Shown here in pieces: positions 11,883 through 25,340 of a stretch of 64,000 nt of DNA. The notes under the pieces were generated by a model. That model was not told where the DNA came from. It did no database searches and worked only from the letters and a program-made list of their open reading frames with translations. Numbering within the stretch: the stretch's first letter is position 1; every line of letters begins with the position of its first letter. A program made the translations under genes and the position numbers. This DNA is from Phycomyces blakesleeanus NRRL 1555(-) (lineage: Eukaryota > Mucoromycota > Mucoromycetes > Mucorales > Phycomycetaceae): NCBI RefSeq assembly GCF_001638985.1, contig NW_017265150.1, forward strand, positions 124,001-188,000, read 5' to 3'.

Positions 11883-13667
11883 AAAAAATTGCGGAAGAGA
11901 CCAACAAAAAACAATGGTATTCTTTTTTTTTTGCCAAAGTTTTTTCATCATCTTAGATCCATTCTCTCTTATCACCCCTCTTTTTCATTCAACTGCTTTC
12001 TACTCTACCCCCCTTTTTTGTAATACATGCATCGCTTCAGACGGCCAAGAAAAAGAAAAATTCATACTTCTTTTATCATTTCTATCCTACTCCTCCTATT
12101 GTTCATGCTTGGTTTTTCCCAAGAAAATAAGATACATGTTCAACTTTTTTAATACATATTTCTATTATGGTTTTACACTTGTCTGGGGGATTTTTTTTAT
12201 ATTGGGCAAGAATTTGCTAAAGATGTTTTGGTTTAAGAGAGAAAAACAATGCCTTCCTTGCTTATAATATATTACTATTATGTAATTGTGATTCCATTGA
12301 TATGAAAAAGATGGTATGAGGGTTGCTTTTGTTGATAAAATTGAAGAAAATGAAGATGAAGTATAGATTCACAATTGCTTGTTTTTGTCCTAATAAAAAA
12401 AAATTCAAACTCGGACAGACAGAAAACATGGGGATACCCAATCAATGAATGACTGTATACAGAATCTGGTCCAAATAGCAGATAACAGACTAAAAAGAAG
12501 CTTGAAGGAATATCGCTATATTATGCTCTGACTGTATGTATGTGTGTGTGCGTGTGTGTGTTAAAAGAATATTAAAGTGTGGGATATTGAGTCGATATTG
12601 TGTAAATATTCTGAAAACATCCGGACCATTGACATCTTGATAACCTTTTTCTTCTTCTTTGTATAATTAGAAGAAGTCAGTTGGATACAGATACATATTA
12701 ATACAAGCTTTTGAAGCACACGATAATTAACCAAATAAAAGCTCAATCAAGCGTTGTCAAGCACCGATGATCTCTGTTGTCTTTTTAATGGTTTAAAGAC
12801 AGAAATTCCAAATAGTGACATAAAAACGAGCGTGCAAAAAAATAATAGCTCATATCAATTGGCGGCATATAGTGTACCTATAAGAAAGAAGCATAAATCC
12901 AAAGTATAGAAACTTTGTTTGGTTACTTCTTTATAATCATGGGCTGCTTTATACAAGACAATGTCACCTTCCGATGAGGTTTACTATATATTCAGAACAT
13001 TCAGAATAAGAGATATTTATCGGCTTGTGTTGATGGGTTGTCAACTTAATCTTAGATTAACAATAGAAAAAGGAGAGATTTTCTCTTTATATAACATCTA
13101 GATGGTCAAAGATGAACCTTTTGAAGATACATGTAACCATCACCATGGGGAGATATTTGATCATACGCATTATAGTATAATGAATCTATAATATATACAT
13201 GTTTACATTATCAAGAGATAGCAAACATTGGTCTACGATTAAAATCCTTCATTAAACAAGCTCTGACTGCAGACTTCTTATCGATGTTGAGTGTTATCCG
13301 TACTTGATAGCCTAGATTTGGACCAACTATAGAAATAATAACACATAGTCCTGCGGCAAAAGTCTAGACACTTTAGCATCCTTATGATCAAGTGCACTTT
13401 TCACATTGTATCTCTAAGCAATAACGTGTGATTTGGTTATTGAAGTATGACATAAACTTTGTGTTCAACATATCTCTTCACAGCTGATTGCATTTGTGCT
13501 TGTACTCTCATTTAATGATTAAGCACAGTCCATCTCATAATTGTACACAAGTACAAAAGAAGAGACTTGGTGGCTATAAGTCCAGGATTACAACCATTAT
13601 TGTGGTAGTTCAGTAGAAAACAATAAGCCACCATACTCTGGCGATCGCTCCTTATTATAAAAGTACT
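11883..13667. other. Intergenic spacer, no gene recognised (about 1.8 kb)
   Basis: The first 250 bp are T-rich and look like the 3' UTR of the karyopherin. A short (GT)n run lies at 12541-12560. Beyond that I see only AT-rich DNA without a coding frame or RNA-gene signature. Confidence 0.6.
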
Positions 13668-13985
13668 ATGTATGTTTTCTTGTGTACCTTTATTCCTCTT
13701 TTTTCTTCCTTTACTTTTCTCTTCGCGGTGCTCATGACAAATACTTCTTTTGAAAGGAGATTGCCACCTATCGGTTCAAGCAATACTTTTACAGACATAA
13801 AGACCGACATGAATATCAAAATATATACTGGTCGTGGAAAAAATTACTGCTTAATTCACCGACGATATTTTGAAACAAGCTGGTGTCCTGATTGTGCTTG
13901 TTCAAGCTGTAAGTCATACTTTTTTTTATTCAACATTAGCTAGAATATATTTCTTGTTCTCTAATATGATACTACAGGTCACTAA
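13668..13985 (+). CDS. Candidate small secreted Cys-rich protein (speculative)
   Basis: The frame opens with a hydrophobic stretch (residues 2-22, FLCTFIPLFSSFTFLFAVLM) that could be a signal peptide. It ends in a Cys cluster (CLIHRRYFETSWCPDCACSSC). A consensus donor at 13909 and acceptor ending at 13977 define a 69-bp intron. Splicing joins T and GT to make Cys, then His and a stop, giving about 82 residues with six Cys in the last 25. A TATA-like element sits only about 15 bp before the ATG, closer than expected, so transcription could start elsewhere. I recognise no family. The region is otherwise non-coding and this could be chance. Confidence 0.22.
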
Positions 13986-14568
13986 AACAAAAAAGTATAA
14001 AAATAACGGTAGCTCAATACACTCTTGTTACTATGTCTCAACCTCAATTGAGCAGCCTAAAGCCCGAAAAATGATATTAAAATATGATGATTCTGTAAAA
14101 AAAAAAATACATACACACATACAAAGAAAAACCCTTTCCTCCAATACCACAATGAATAATTACTTTAACTGCTGTAAATATCCTCTTGATTCCATTTTCC
14201 TTCTTTGTATTTACTCAAACTTGTCAAGCAAAATTCAAAAATAAAACTCTCTATATACTGAATAGGCTCATTAATTATGTTCATAAATATAACTGCATTA
14301 TTTTATGCCTACAAAACTGCATATTAGTGTAGGTACATGCAGACTAGGGTTTCGGATTGTTATCCGACCAGATCAGTTATCCCAATTATGATACCAATTG
14401 AGTGTCTATATACAAACACAAACACACGCACAAAGCATCTTCTTTTCTGTTTTTATATATTTTTTCTTTATTATTCTATCTGAAATCTTAGGGTGTGAAT
14501 ATCAGCAAAAACGTGCTTCGTTTGGCCACAAAATCATTTGTGGATTTCATTTGTGCGATTTTAACTGT
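13986..14568. other. Spacer downstream of ClpP, nothing recognised
   Basis: AT-rich DNA at the 3' side of clpP. Short open frames here have low-complexity Phe/Leu/Ile content and no splice or start support. Confidence 0.55.
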
Positions 14569-15887
14569 CTAGTCCTTCTTCAACAAATCTTTTTGTTCTG
14601 TTCGTTTTTCAAGCACCTTGTCTATCAAGCCAAAACTCAATGCTTCCTCAGCAGACATGAAATAATCACGTTCGACCATTTTCTCTGTATTCAAATTCAA
14701 TATGAGTTCAAGGCCAGTTTCTGCGCAAAATATTTTTAGTTTAAGCTTACCTATTGTTTCAATCTCCCGTATTCCGGTATGTTTCTGAAGGATCCTGTTT
14801 AGGCGCTCACGGACCCTCAAGATTTCACGTGCATGGATAGCAATGTCAGACGCCTGACCAGCAGCGCCTCCAGATGGTTGATGGATCATAATCGATGAAT
14901 TAGGAAGAGCAAATCGCTTCCCAGGCTCACCTAATATATAAAGATTATTTAGTATGATATCTAGATAAGCAAAGTCCATTTACTTTACCTGCTGCCAGTA
15001 AAAGAGAGCCCATAGAGCATGCTTGGCCGTTACACAATGTAGATACAGGCGATTGGATATACTAGTACAGAATAAGCATTGTTGTTCACAGAATTGGTAT
15101 TGATCAGGTTACCTGCATCTATAAAAAAACAGAAACACACACACACATACACACATACGTTTAAGTAAAAAAGTAAATAAATAAAAATAAAGAAAGAAAT
15201 AACAACAAAGTACAAATCCTTATAGTAGCTTACTGTATCATAAATGGCCATACCAGCTGTTACACTACCTCCGGGTGAGTTAATGTACAGACTGACGGGC
15301 TTCTCGGGATTCTCTGCTTCCAGGAACAGGAATTGGGCCACAACAACAGCTGCGACATTATCATTCACCTATCCAGAGTGTTTTGTTCGATCAACCCGGA
15401 AAACAGAAGAAAAAGGAAAATAAAAAGAGCTCCCAACTACTTTTTGATCACTTACTGGTCCATTGAGACAAATAATACGCTCCTTTAACAAGCGAGAGAA
15501 TATATCATAGGATCGCTCTCCTCGGCCCTTTTTTTATATATCACAATATGTTTTTTTTTCAAGTTACAGTTTGTTTTATACGGATGAGTCTAACTTACTG
15601 TTTGTTCAATAACAAACGGGATTACGGATTGCGCAACTGGTGATTCCGACCAGCTGCTAATGGTAGCTCCATAGTCAGGGCGACCAATAAAGGTCTATAA
15701 AAAGAATATTACGGCTTGTGTCAAGAACTTAAAAATACTCTTTGGGTGTAGAATCCCGAAAACATACTCGCTTAGCCTGAAGTAATACTGGGGATGCCTT
15801 TCTGGCGATTGAGCAAAGCATGAGAGACAAAAGTGAATGAATACCAAAGGCATTCACATTTGCTGACGCACCCTTAAATTGAACCAT
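14569..15887 (-). CDS. clpP: Mitochondrial ATP-dependent Clp protease proteolytic subunit ClpP
   Basis: A multi-exon minus-strand gene. Family motifs in order are [40 protein letters not shown], the active-site Ser segment [16 protein letters not shown], and [17 protein letters not shown] with the active-site His. The helix [20 protein letters not shown] and [19 protein letters not shown] follow. Splicing out 14685-14750 joins [10 protein letters not shown] directly to EKMVERDYF, exactly the family spacing. ATG at 15887-15885 gives about 25 extra residues over the inner ATG at 15821, making a plausible matrix-targeting leader with few acidic residues. ClpP forms the protease barrel that works with ClpX in the matrix. 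S. cerevisiae lacks it, but many filamentous fungi keep it. Confidence 0.93.
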
Positions 15888-15950
15888 TTCCACGTCACGA
15901 ACCCCTCCTTTTCTTTAATGGAGATTGCATAGATTGACAAGATATTTTCC

Positions 15951-15997
15951 CTTCCCTTCTCTTCCCTTCCCTTCCTTCCTTCCTTCCTTCCTTCCTT
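15951..15997. repeat. TTCC tetranucleotide microsatellite
   Basis: A run of CCTT/TTCC units between the clpP start and the 3' end of rrp15, in a 188-bp spacer. Confidence 0.85.
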
Positions 15998-16075
15998 CTT
16001 ACTTTCTTTTCTTTTCTTTTTTTTTTACTTTATTTGTACATAGTTGAAGAAGACTGGTTTTAAAAAAAATGATAT

Positions 16076-17080
16076 CTATTTCTTGGAATCGTTTCCGACC
16101 TTGAGAAGCTCCAAGAAGCTTGATTTTGGCATAACAGACACTAGAGAGAGAGAGAAAAAATTAATAATTAGATGAGCGAAATTTATATCCCAATATATAA
16201 TATATATATATATATGTTTACTTACTTGTCTTTGCCTTTTCGATGGCCACCTTGGCCTTGCGAACCTCTGATGCTTTGCTTACTGCAACATCTGTGACCT
16301 TTTGCTGTGTATTGATAGCATTGAACAGCTTGACAACTAATATGGGCCATCATCAGAATATGCTCTTTATATGTTTTAATCATTAACTTACCACCTCGTG
16401 TGGCAACCTTTCTCAGTGCCTTCTCATATTCCATGTTGGTAAAGTCAGGAACAACTCGTCCCTGGGCTTTAAGGGCTCTCTTCTCTGCTGATAGAACCTT
16501 ACGTGCCTTGTGATCTAATCTTTCATCTTCGATCTTACGCTCGGTACCTTTGGATCTTGCTAGAATTGGTTGCTATAGTGATATACAAGTTCAAATAAAT
16601 ACATATGTAGGCTCTTTTGATTTATTTGTCTTTAATACAGTTTTTGTGCAAATGGCTATTTACCTTTTTGTCTGCAGCTTTCAAAGTACTACCGAGAATG
16701 TTTTTCATAGCTTCTGCGAATGCCTCATCGGTGACAACCTTCTTCTTGGGCTTGACTATAATCAGATCCTACAGGGTAAGTAAAATCTGACCTTCATTTT
16801 ATTGATCTTTCCGAGATTGTGTACCTGTGTGAGGGTCAACTTCCATGGGTTCGTATTCGTCATTCTCTTCTTCTTCATCGTCAGCATCGCTTTCCATATC
16901 TGATCCGTTGAAGCTGTCACGCTCAGCTTCGGCATCGGATTCTTGATCTACAGATTCAACATCGCTTTGGGAGTCCTCGTTTTCGGACACAACAGGATCT
17001 TCTTTCTTTTCGATCTTCTTGATAGAAATCTCTTGCTTCTTGATGGAAATCTCCTGCTTCTTGACGATTTTCTTTGCCAT
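16076..17080 (-). CDS. RRP15: Ribosomal RNA-processing protein Rrp15
   Basis: Four or five exons, with ATG at 17080-17078 and stop at 16078-16076. The N-terminus has tandem basic KKQEISIKK repeats, then a long acidic Ser/Asp/Glu region (residues about 30-85), as in other Rrp15 proteins. The conserved core follows: PKKKVVTDEAFAEAMKNILGS, then RALKAQGRVVPDF, and the signature NMEYEKALRKVATRG-VVKLFNAI, spliced across the intron near 16390. The last exon encodes PKSSFLELLKVGNDSKK. Rrp15 acts in the nucleolus in 60S maturation (27S processing). It is about 245 residues, a normal size. The tandem order with clpP has no obvious functional meaning. Confidence 0.9.
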
Positions 17081-17392
17081 GATTTCGATTTTAATTATAA
17101 TTGAGCAGGTAAAAAAAGACAGCTGGAATTTCCAAGCATTTTAGGCAAACAAGCCACTTTCAAGTGTTGCATTTGAATTCACCATTTTGAACCTGAATAA
17201 TTATTTTATGAGCTTTGATTAATTTGTACTGTAAATTCAATGCCTTTTTTTTTATAGTTTTCTTCTCTTTTATTTTATATATATCATGTATACAATATCA
17301 TAATATTATTATTTATTCAAGAAATATACTTCTATTTAAGAAAATGCTTTCAAATGCAAGTTTTACGACTCAAGACTTTGATTTCTTTTTTT
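17081..17392. other. Short AT-rich spacer (312 bp)
   Basis: This lies between the rrp15 start and the stop of the sugar-permease gene, so it should hold the rrp15 promoter and the permease 3' end. No other feature seen. Confidence 0.6.
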
Positions 17393-20184
17393 TTATCTGA
17401 CACGCATACTAAAGTATGCAGCAACACCAGCCATAATTGCACCAAACCTAAGAACTACTCCAATGGCATCAGGTGAAGCGTCTTCTCCTTCTGGTAGATT
17501 CTTCTCTAAGAAATGAAACATAATACTACTGAAGAAAGTGACCAAGAATTGAGGAAGAACAATATACATGTTGTGAATTCCCAGGAGAACTCCTGCAGAG
17601 GGAGTATCATCTTTGTCAAGACGATGTCCGTCACCATTTCTTCTATTCGGATCTGGAAGGTGTGTAGACTGTTCTGAGGAGTTTGTGATCCCATTATGTT
17701 CCGATAACATGGGCTGTGTGCTATCTTCAGCTTCACTTGTATGCGACGGGGTGTACACCTGTGTGTGAGGGTGGCTGTATTCCCCCATTTCCAGTTGACC
17801 TTCATCCGAACCCCGGCTTGGTGGCTCAAAGTGTTCTACAATATGGTATAAGCCGCCTTCTGTCCCAATGCCAGCACCGCCAGCGGCTAGACTGATTCGA
17901 GAAGACATGGCGCTTTGATGAATTCCGAGAGGATGCGAGCCTCTAGGTTGGTCCTCTGACTGTCTTGCTGATGACATTCCTCCGTAGCGTGCTTCGTTTT
18001 GTGCAATATATTCACCCAAAAGTGAGAATGGAGCCCACATGGTGATTGACCAGCTAATTCCACATATGCCGATTACTACCGAGGCTGCAACAACATCCTT
18101 AGCAAATATGGTGCAGAGCATAGCAATACAGAATATAACATGGCTTATTGTCCATGCGCGAGGAAGCGTAAGAAAGGAGATCTTGAGGTATTTTGATGGA
18201 GTGAAGACATGCTTTCGACCACGAAACTTGAATTCTAGATTATATGTCGGGGCTGGTGTGTAATCTTCCCGAAAAGAGGGGGATACGATCAATGGAATGA
18301 TAAATGATGCTCCAAGTGAAACGAGTGAATAGATCAGGAAAGCAAATGATCCAGCGCGGGTTGCCTGGCCAACTGCATCGTCTGCGGAATTTTCTGGCCG
18401 TTTCAAGGCTTCTTGATCGTAGATCTCGGCGACCCATGTAGTGGAATAGAAGAGAAATGGGAACCATCCGATCCAAGCAAAGAATTGGACATTGCATATG
18501 CGGCGTATAGGTTTTGGAAGATTCCAAATATGCTTACCGATGTCTGAGAACGTTTTAAATGGTGATCCACGGGATTTCTTTCTTAAGTTACACACAGTTA
18601 GTTAGGACAACGACAAATGTGATGTTATTATAATAGTTTGGGAGGAAGGTGAGAGGGGTTATCCAAGTTTGTCCACACCTTGAATCCTTTGATAAAACTC
18701 GCTCTTTAACTGCGTAACAGGTGATTGCATCACACACTACAAGTACAATTGAGGCAAAAACACAAAGCACTTTAAGTTGGGTATTTCCAAGAAATGGGAA
18801 AGCAGAAACAAGGTCAGCATAACCCCTAAAAAGAAGAAGTGTAGAAAATAAAGTCAACTTTTTTCTGTAATAAAAAAAACGCCCATGGTATCTATTTTAC
18901 TCACATAAAGTATCCAATGACATTTCCCATTCCAACCATTCGACCTGCCCAGGCAGTTCCATCCTCTTGCTGAGAAGGTGGAAGAGAATCAACCAAGAGC
19001 GCTCTACAAGATGCTTGGACTGTGGTCGTTTAAGTCTCTATTTTGGCGTGCTAGTACTCCTCCTACTCATACCTACTCACCACAGTTTATACTAAAATCC
19101 AACAAATAAATAGCAAAGATGGCTACTCCAATTGACACTTTCTTAAACTATGCACAAATATGTAAAGTATTAGTCAGTGAAATCAAGCACTTTTACACGT
19201 TAATTATTGCTATTATGTACCGTATCTCCACTCTGTGCACCAGTCAGTACAGAGGTTACTTCTTTTGTCCATCCAATAATCAAAAGACTCAATATGACAA
19301 AAACACTTCCTCCGATAAGAAAAGGTCTTCGTCTACCCAATCTTGAAGTGCACCTATCTGATACTACACCGACAATTGGTTGCATGAGAAGCCCTAAATA
19401 TGACAGGAAAGTAAGAATGTGTACATGCGTACATTTCTATATGTATAGTTGATGTCTGAAACAACTTATTACCTGAAAGTGGTCCAGCAATCCATACTAA
19501 TGACATGTATGCTTTCGAGAGTCCAAGGGATAACAAATAAGGGGTTCCTGTTGTTTATGCTATGTATATAAGTATTGATGTCACATTCTAAAGATGTATC
19601 ATTTATTTATTTTTTTAAAAACAAAAATTAGAATTTACCGTATGCCATCTCTACAGTCCCTGAGAGTAAATGTAAGTAAATAAAGCAGTTCAGTCTATTG
19701 TACATATATAGCGTCGAAATATTGCCAAATATACTTGCATGTAAATTGAAGTCTGAAAAATATACATAAAAAAAACACAAAGCTAAATCTTTAAGTATTT
19801 GTATTATAGAGCGCGTCGTTATGTATACATATATTATTATATATTTTACAAGTAGTATGCTTACCCTGCTAGACATATAGTTAAAAATAATATCTTCCAT
19901 ATTGTACTTCGGCCTTTAATAAATGTAGATCCTCGGAGAGAGGTGGAGTTTGAACGTTGCAATATTGGTTGATTGCCGTGATCATCCTGTTCATCCTGGT
20001 CATCTTCATCATCATCTTCATTGTGTACTTCCACTTCTTTGTTTTTCGTGATATTTCCAATATCAAAGGAGCTTCTTTCGTCAAAGGTATATGATATAGG
20101 TGAAATTTCGGGAGAATCAAGATCCTCTTTTATGTGGTTTGTACTCTGTGATGAACCAGCGTTATTACTTCCTGGTCGAGCCAT
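17393..20184 (-). CDS. GPH-family (Sut1/SLC45-type) sugar:H+ symporter, MFS fold
   Basis: Many exons on the minus strand. The cytosolic N-terminus (about 110 residues) is Ser-rich, with an acidic EDDDEDDQDEQDD stretch. The transporter begins at WKILFLTICLAG. Diagnostic stretches are VEMAYG-TPYLLSLGLSKAYMSLVWIAGPLSG, then MQPIVGVVSDRCTSRLGRRRPFLIGG (the RxGRRR loop between helices 2 and 3). Later helices include WTISHVIFCIAMLCTIFA and WAPFSLLGEYIA. A long Ser/His-rich cytosolic loop lies around 17600-17950. The C-terminal helices end at FSMRVR. In yeasts and filamentous fungi this family carries sucrose or maltose with protons at the plasma membrane; the substrate here is not shown. Start chosen as the first ATG before the acidic N-terminus. 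Confidence 0.87.
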
Positions 20185-20699
20185 TTGGAGGTCAAGCTAC
20201 AATTTTTATTCTTTGAGAAATGCATACACCAAAGGTTTTATATACACCTTAAATAGTATTCTATGACGTCAAGTACAAAAATTTGGATAAAGCCGGGTTT
20301 GCTCTCATCTGGTACAGAATTAACGACCAAAGTAGTTCCGGCTGTCTTACAAAATAGTGAAATGGCTAGGCTGCTGTCGATAATACCACAAAAGCCCCTA
20401 AAAGATGTCTATAGCTTTCCTATTACTCCAATTCTGCTAAAAGGAGGAGGAAGTGGTGGAAGTAGCAGGTACATGTGCGGAAATAATTATATATATAAAA
20501 AAAAAAAGGGCATGCCTAAGAGTTTTTAGGGATTCTTTAAGAATTTTTAAAAATCTAAACGCCCAAGACAGAGATCTTTGTATATACATATTAACAAGTA
20601 GTAACCATGAAATTTTATACATCAAACATCACTGGACGATTATAATCAAAGATAAATAGTTTTTGCGTGAATTACAATACAATACTCTAATGTTTTATT
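20185..20699. other. Spacer between two tandem permease genes (515 bp)
   Basis: It holds the promoter of the sugar permease and the 3' end of the sulfate permease. AT-rich, with no recognised site or gene. Confidence 0.6.
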
Positions 20700-23185
20700 T
20701 TATTCGATTGACACAAGAGGTCGAGATTTTATCTCGACTGCCTCGACTGCTTCGGAAAGTCTTGAAAAAATGTAGTTCGATGGAACTAGACAAAATATAT
20801 CTGCTCGATGTAACAGCGCCGATGTATTGGACTGAATACTTACCAAGTAGACCTCTATATTCTGTTGAGTATAAGACTCGATAGCTTCATATAATACATG
20901 AACACCGCTAATATACATATATATATATATATATGCATGTTAGCGATCGATTGTGTAGAATATGTACAAGTTACCTTGGATCAATAGATACCATTCCTGC
21001 CAAGTCAATAATAATACTATTTACATCTTTTTTGCTTGGATCTTCAGATGGATGGATATCTAGATTTCCAAACAGCTCAATACGTCGTAATCGCTCTTTT
21101 AGTTTTCCTAAGAAGAAGAATAGTCATTAAGCCATCCGGATAAATATTATATATATATCTTACCCGCATTTCCAAAATGCAATGGTTCTTCAATGCGTAC
21201 AATTAGCGTATCTTTTATGTGTTCAACGCTATATTGATTGGAATTTATTGGCAAGAATTCACTGGTACCCTTTACTCTTCCCTGTATTTTTGATAAACGA
21301 TACAATGATATTAAGAAATAGATATGTTTGTATGATACAGATATACCTACTAGAGCATTTATACGAGGACAGCTATTATTTCGGACAGTAGCAACCAGAC
21401 TAATAATTATTGCAACACAAGTCCCAACCTCAAGAGAAAAGATCATCGTAGTGAAGAAAATTGTTCCCAAAAGAGCTGCATCTTTCCAAGCCTTCAGCTT
21501 CCACATAAACCTAAGATCAGAAGGAAGTTCTTGAAGTAACGACGTGACAGCAACGAATATTATACAGCACAGAGTAGCTTTAGGAAGGTAGAAAAACACG
21601 GGCAATAGAAATGCGGTGGCGGCCAGAGTTGTGACTCCAGCAATAATGCCAGACATTTGGGTTTTTGGATAGACCGTTTCATGAACTTTGCTTCTAGGAA
21701 ACTTTTTTGTTTGCTTGTGATTAATATACATATATGATAATCGAATAAGAAGGAAACAGCTGTGAGAATTAACTACTTTCTATGATGGCTTACAGATCCA
21801 AATGCAGGGAAAGCTCCAAAGAATCCACCGATGACGTTATTGACTCCTAATGCTACGAGTTCCCGGTTCGCACTGACAAAATAATTATAACGTCTACCGA
21901 AAAGCTTGGAGGCAGCAATAGATTCAATAAATCCAATTATAGAAATCATTGCTGAATCCATGAGGACTGTCCTTAGGTTTCCCCAGGCTGGTAAATATGG
22001 GATACTTGGAACTGGAAGTGGTGAGTTGATGCCAGAGGATCCGACGCTGCCAAGGATACTCAGTCCAGCCAGGTCCAATCTGTTCCATCGACACACAATA
22101 ATGCTGGTCACCACAACAAGTAACACTTCAGGAACTCGTTTGATAAAGCAGCACTGACGCTTGGCAAATGCGCTTCCAAAAAGGACGATGAGCGTACTCG
22201 TAGAAACAATAGTGGTTAAGGGATGAGCGTGCCTGATATTCAAAAAGATAAAGATGCAGCGTTCTATTGTCGTCGAGTCGGATTTAATTCCTGAAAGCCT
22301 TGCCATTTCTTCAAGCCCAAGCATTAATATTGTCTGTTGGACAATTACAACAACTGCAACTGCCGTAATAAACCCACGCAGCAGGGCACGACTTATCAGA
22401 CTGTCGAGGAAACCGAATCTCAAAAGGCCTAGGCCGAGTGTGAAGATTCCGACAAATAAAGCGGTAAGACTGGCAACCGCTGCTGCTGTCTCTGGGTTGA
22501 CTTCACCATCGTAGCGGGAGCTTTGTTGGGCTATACTTGCCCCGATCATAAGAGAGACTGTGGCCTCAGGACCAACAGAAAGATGTCTGTTTGTTTTAAA
22601 AGGATATAATATAAGATGTCTTTATAGGTAAGCGTTCGTTTTTTTTTTGGACTTTACAAATAAAAATAAATAAACTATAATGGAAGCTTTGAGTAACATA
22701 CGGTGACATTCCTAAACATCCGTAAATAAGTCCTGACACAGAGGCAGTGTACAGACCATTAACAGCTGGAACTCTACATAGTGTAGTTGCATAGGATAGT
22801 GCTTGGGGAATTAATAAAGATGCGATGCTTAAACCAGAGAAAATGTCATGACTGAACAACGAGGCCGAATAATCCGGTGCCCATTGAAAAACAGGAATAT
22901 AGTATCTTAGTCTCTTCCTAAACAAGGTCCAGTACAATTTCACGTCCTTCAAGTTTATTGAGTCAGAAGTAGCTGTATTTCTCATGTAAGTTTGGGAATT
23001 ATCTACATCTATACTTTTATATATGTTACAACTACACATTTATGAGGCACGATATTACTTGTCAGTTGTGGCGAATGGTCACTTTTTATGCTGGGCGTAT
23101 GAACAGAATTATATTCCAATGCTTGGCCGTCAGTCAGAAGTGTAGTCTCATTATCATTCCCTTGGGTCAACCAGGCACGTATCAT
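20700..23185 (-). CDS. SulP-family sulfate permease with C-terminal STAS domain
   Basis: ATG at 23185-23183 (MIRAWLTQGNDNETT), stop at 20702-20700, with several introns. SulP motifs are DYSASLFSHDIFSGLSIASLLIPQALSYA and VNGLYTASVSGLIYGCLGMSP. Also present are the VGPEATVSLMIGASIA junction and the FGAFPAFGSVS motif, then a KTQMSGIIAGVTT helix. The STAS domain starts after GNAGKIYI and contains NSIIIDLAGMVSIDP, the expected beta-strand with its conserved D. It ends in ALLHRADIF and the natural stop. The family exchanges or co-transports sulfate across the plasma membrane; related SLC26 members carry other anions, so sulfate is inferred. A 46-bp (TA)n tract lies about 100 bp before the start. 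Confidence 0.9.
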
Positions 23186-23279
23186 AATAGAGATTAAAGG
23201 AGAAGAGAGAAAGAAAGAAAGAAATAAAGGGGGGGGGGTTGGGGACTATAATTTACTTTCCAACTTTTCTTCCCAAATT

Positions 23280-23330
<51 letters not shown>

Positions 23331-25308
23331 GTTTGGATAATGCAATCATTTGGCTCTGGTAACAATATTTTACATATTAATCTCATCTGTTACATAAGAT
23401 ATTGACTCAACCCACTATTGCTAAAAAATGATATTCAAGCGTGAAGATGGATTTATCCAGCCTCAAATTGAACAAACAAAGATCCTTTTCTATTTTGTGT
23501 TCCCAAACTAGGCATTTAAGATAAAAAGGTTAAGATACACAACCTATGTTTGGATTGAAACGCTTGAAATCCTAGCAGGAAGTATTTAAATTACCTGAAC
23601 AACCCGTGTCTTTTGCAACACAATTAAGTGTTGCACAAAGAAAGAAATACCAGGCCAAGTTACCTGAAATTATGATAGGACATACATTATAGGGTATACA
23701 AGCTCCAAAGAGTAGAAGAGTTAAAGTAGAACTCTATAGAGAAAACAGCGCTGTCTTGTAGCGATATGATAATAGACTAGTATACCTTTCTCTCTTTACT
23801 TTATTGTATTTTTGTGATATTATTATTATGAGATGCTCAAGTATTTCAAAACGAAAAGCAGGCGACCCAAATATTTTCATTAGGTTGAATTTTTTTGGCT
23901 AGCGGTGTTGTAGTATGTAGAAACTGGAGGGCTAATTTTGAGAGGCTTCCAGACATTGGGATTAACCCAAAGGTCTCCATAGAGAATAATTAAGGTGATG
24001 TGAATCAATTGATATAGGGGACAAATTTGTTTTTGATTCTCGATAGGGGGGAATCATGGATCATGGATCATGGATTTTGATTTTTGGCTGTGGATTTTGT
24101 GGATCAGGATTTTTGGCTATATTTTCCGATAGATGCCAAACATCAGATACGATGGCCCCTTGTCCTTGACCTTAAAATGGCAATAAAGTGAAGAAGAAGA
24201 GAGCCACAAACAATTTCTTTTGTTGCACCTCTTTTTTGTTTCCAATACCAATAAAAATGCATTTTCTCGTATTGATTATCTCTATTACTATTATTTTTCA
24301 TTGACTGACTGTATTTGATATAAATATTTCTGAGACCAAAAATATATAAAATAGAAAGTAAAGTTCTGGGCCAATGTACTGAATATCTTTATGTTTATCT
24401 CAGGTTTCTGGATTTAATTACTTTCTATTTTTAGATGTTCTACAATTTTTTTTTAAATTTTTTTTATTTTTTATTTTTGTAGTGGTAATAACAAAATTCT
24501 ATGCGTATTATTCTTGTACGTTTATTTAAGAAAAGGGCTTGGCATTTACTAGACATTTGTATATACTCGGTGTGTGGTATCAAAGTATTGATATGATATT
24601 ATGGCCTGTAGCTGTGTAGTATATTTATATATATATATAAAAGAAAAAGAAAGAAAAATGTCAAAATAAAATAAAATATATATAAATATATTGAACGGGA
24701 AGAAGGGAACTGTGCTCCGGATTGGATAAAAGCAGTAAAGACAACTTGTTCGTTGTTCAAATGGCCTGAAGAGGTAAGGAAGATGTTCGGAGACTCAAGG
24801 CACACACGTGTATAAATATAAAATGTATATATATAATATATAGTCAACTACAAAGATGTATAAATATATATATAATAAAAGATACTTCTTGGTGATTTAA
24901 AGATGTATAGAAATAAAATAAAAAAATACATCTAATTATATAATTGTCGATCTCTTGATATATATATATATATAATTTTTTTATAATATGGATGTATATA
25001 CACTTTCTTTTTTAGAAATTGATCTGAAATGAAATTATTCTCTCTCTTTTTTTTTTTACAGGTACAGCTTTAATTAGCCACTAAACTAATACAAGCCAAA
25101 ACATATGGACAATTAGCAGAAAAAAATAAAAGGTACAAAAAAATGAATCAAAAATATATTATATATATATATATATATTTTATTTTATTTTACAAGAAAA
25201 TTATTTCCTCCGCCTCACTATCTCTATCTCTGTATCAATCTCTCCCCCAAAGTCTCGTCACTCATCTCTTTTTCTCCCTCCCCCCCATTCTTCCTTTCTC
25301 TCTTCTAC

Positions 25309-25340
<32 letters not shown>

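Noticed and set aside
9891..11975. 694-codon minus-strand frame opposite the karyopherin gene
   Set aside because: It mirrors the codon bias of KAP121, which avoids codons whose complement is a stop. It has no family motif and the sense strand is clearly coding.
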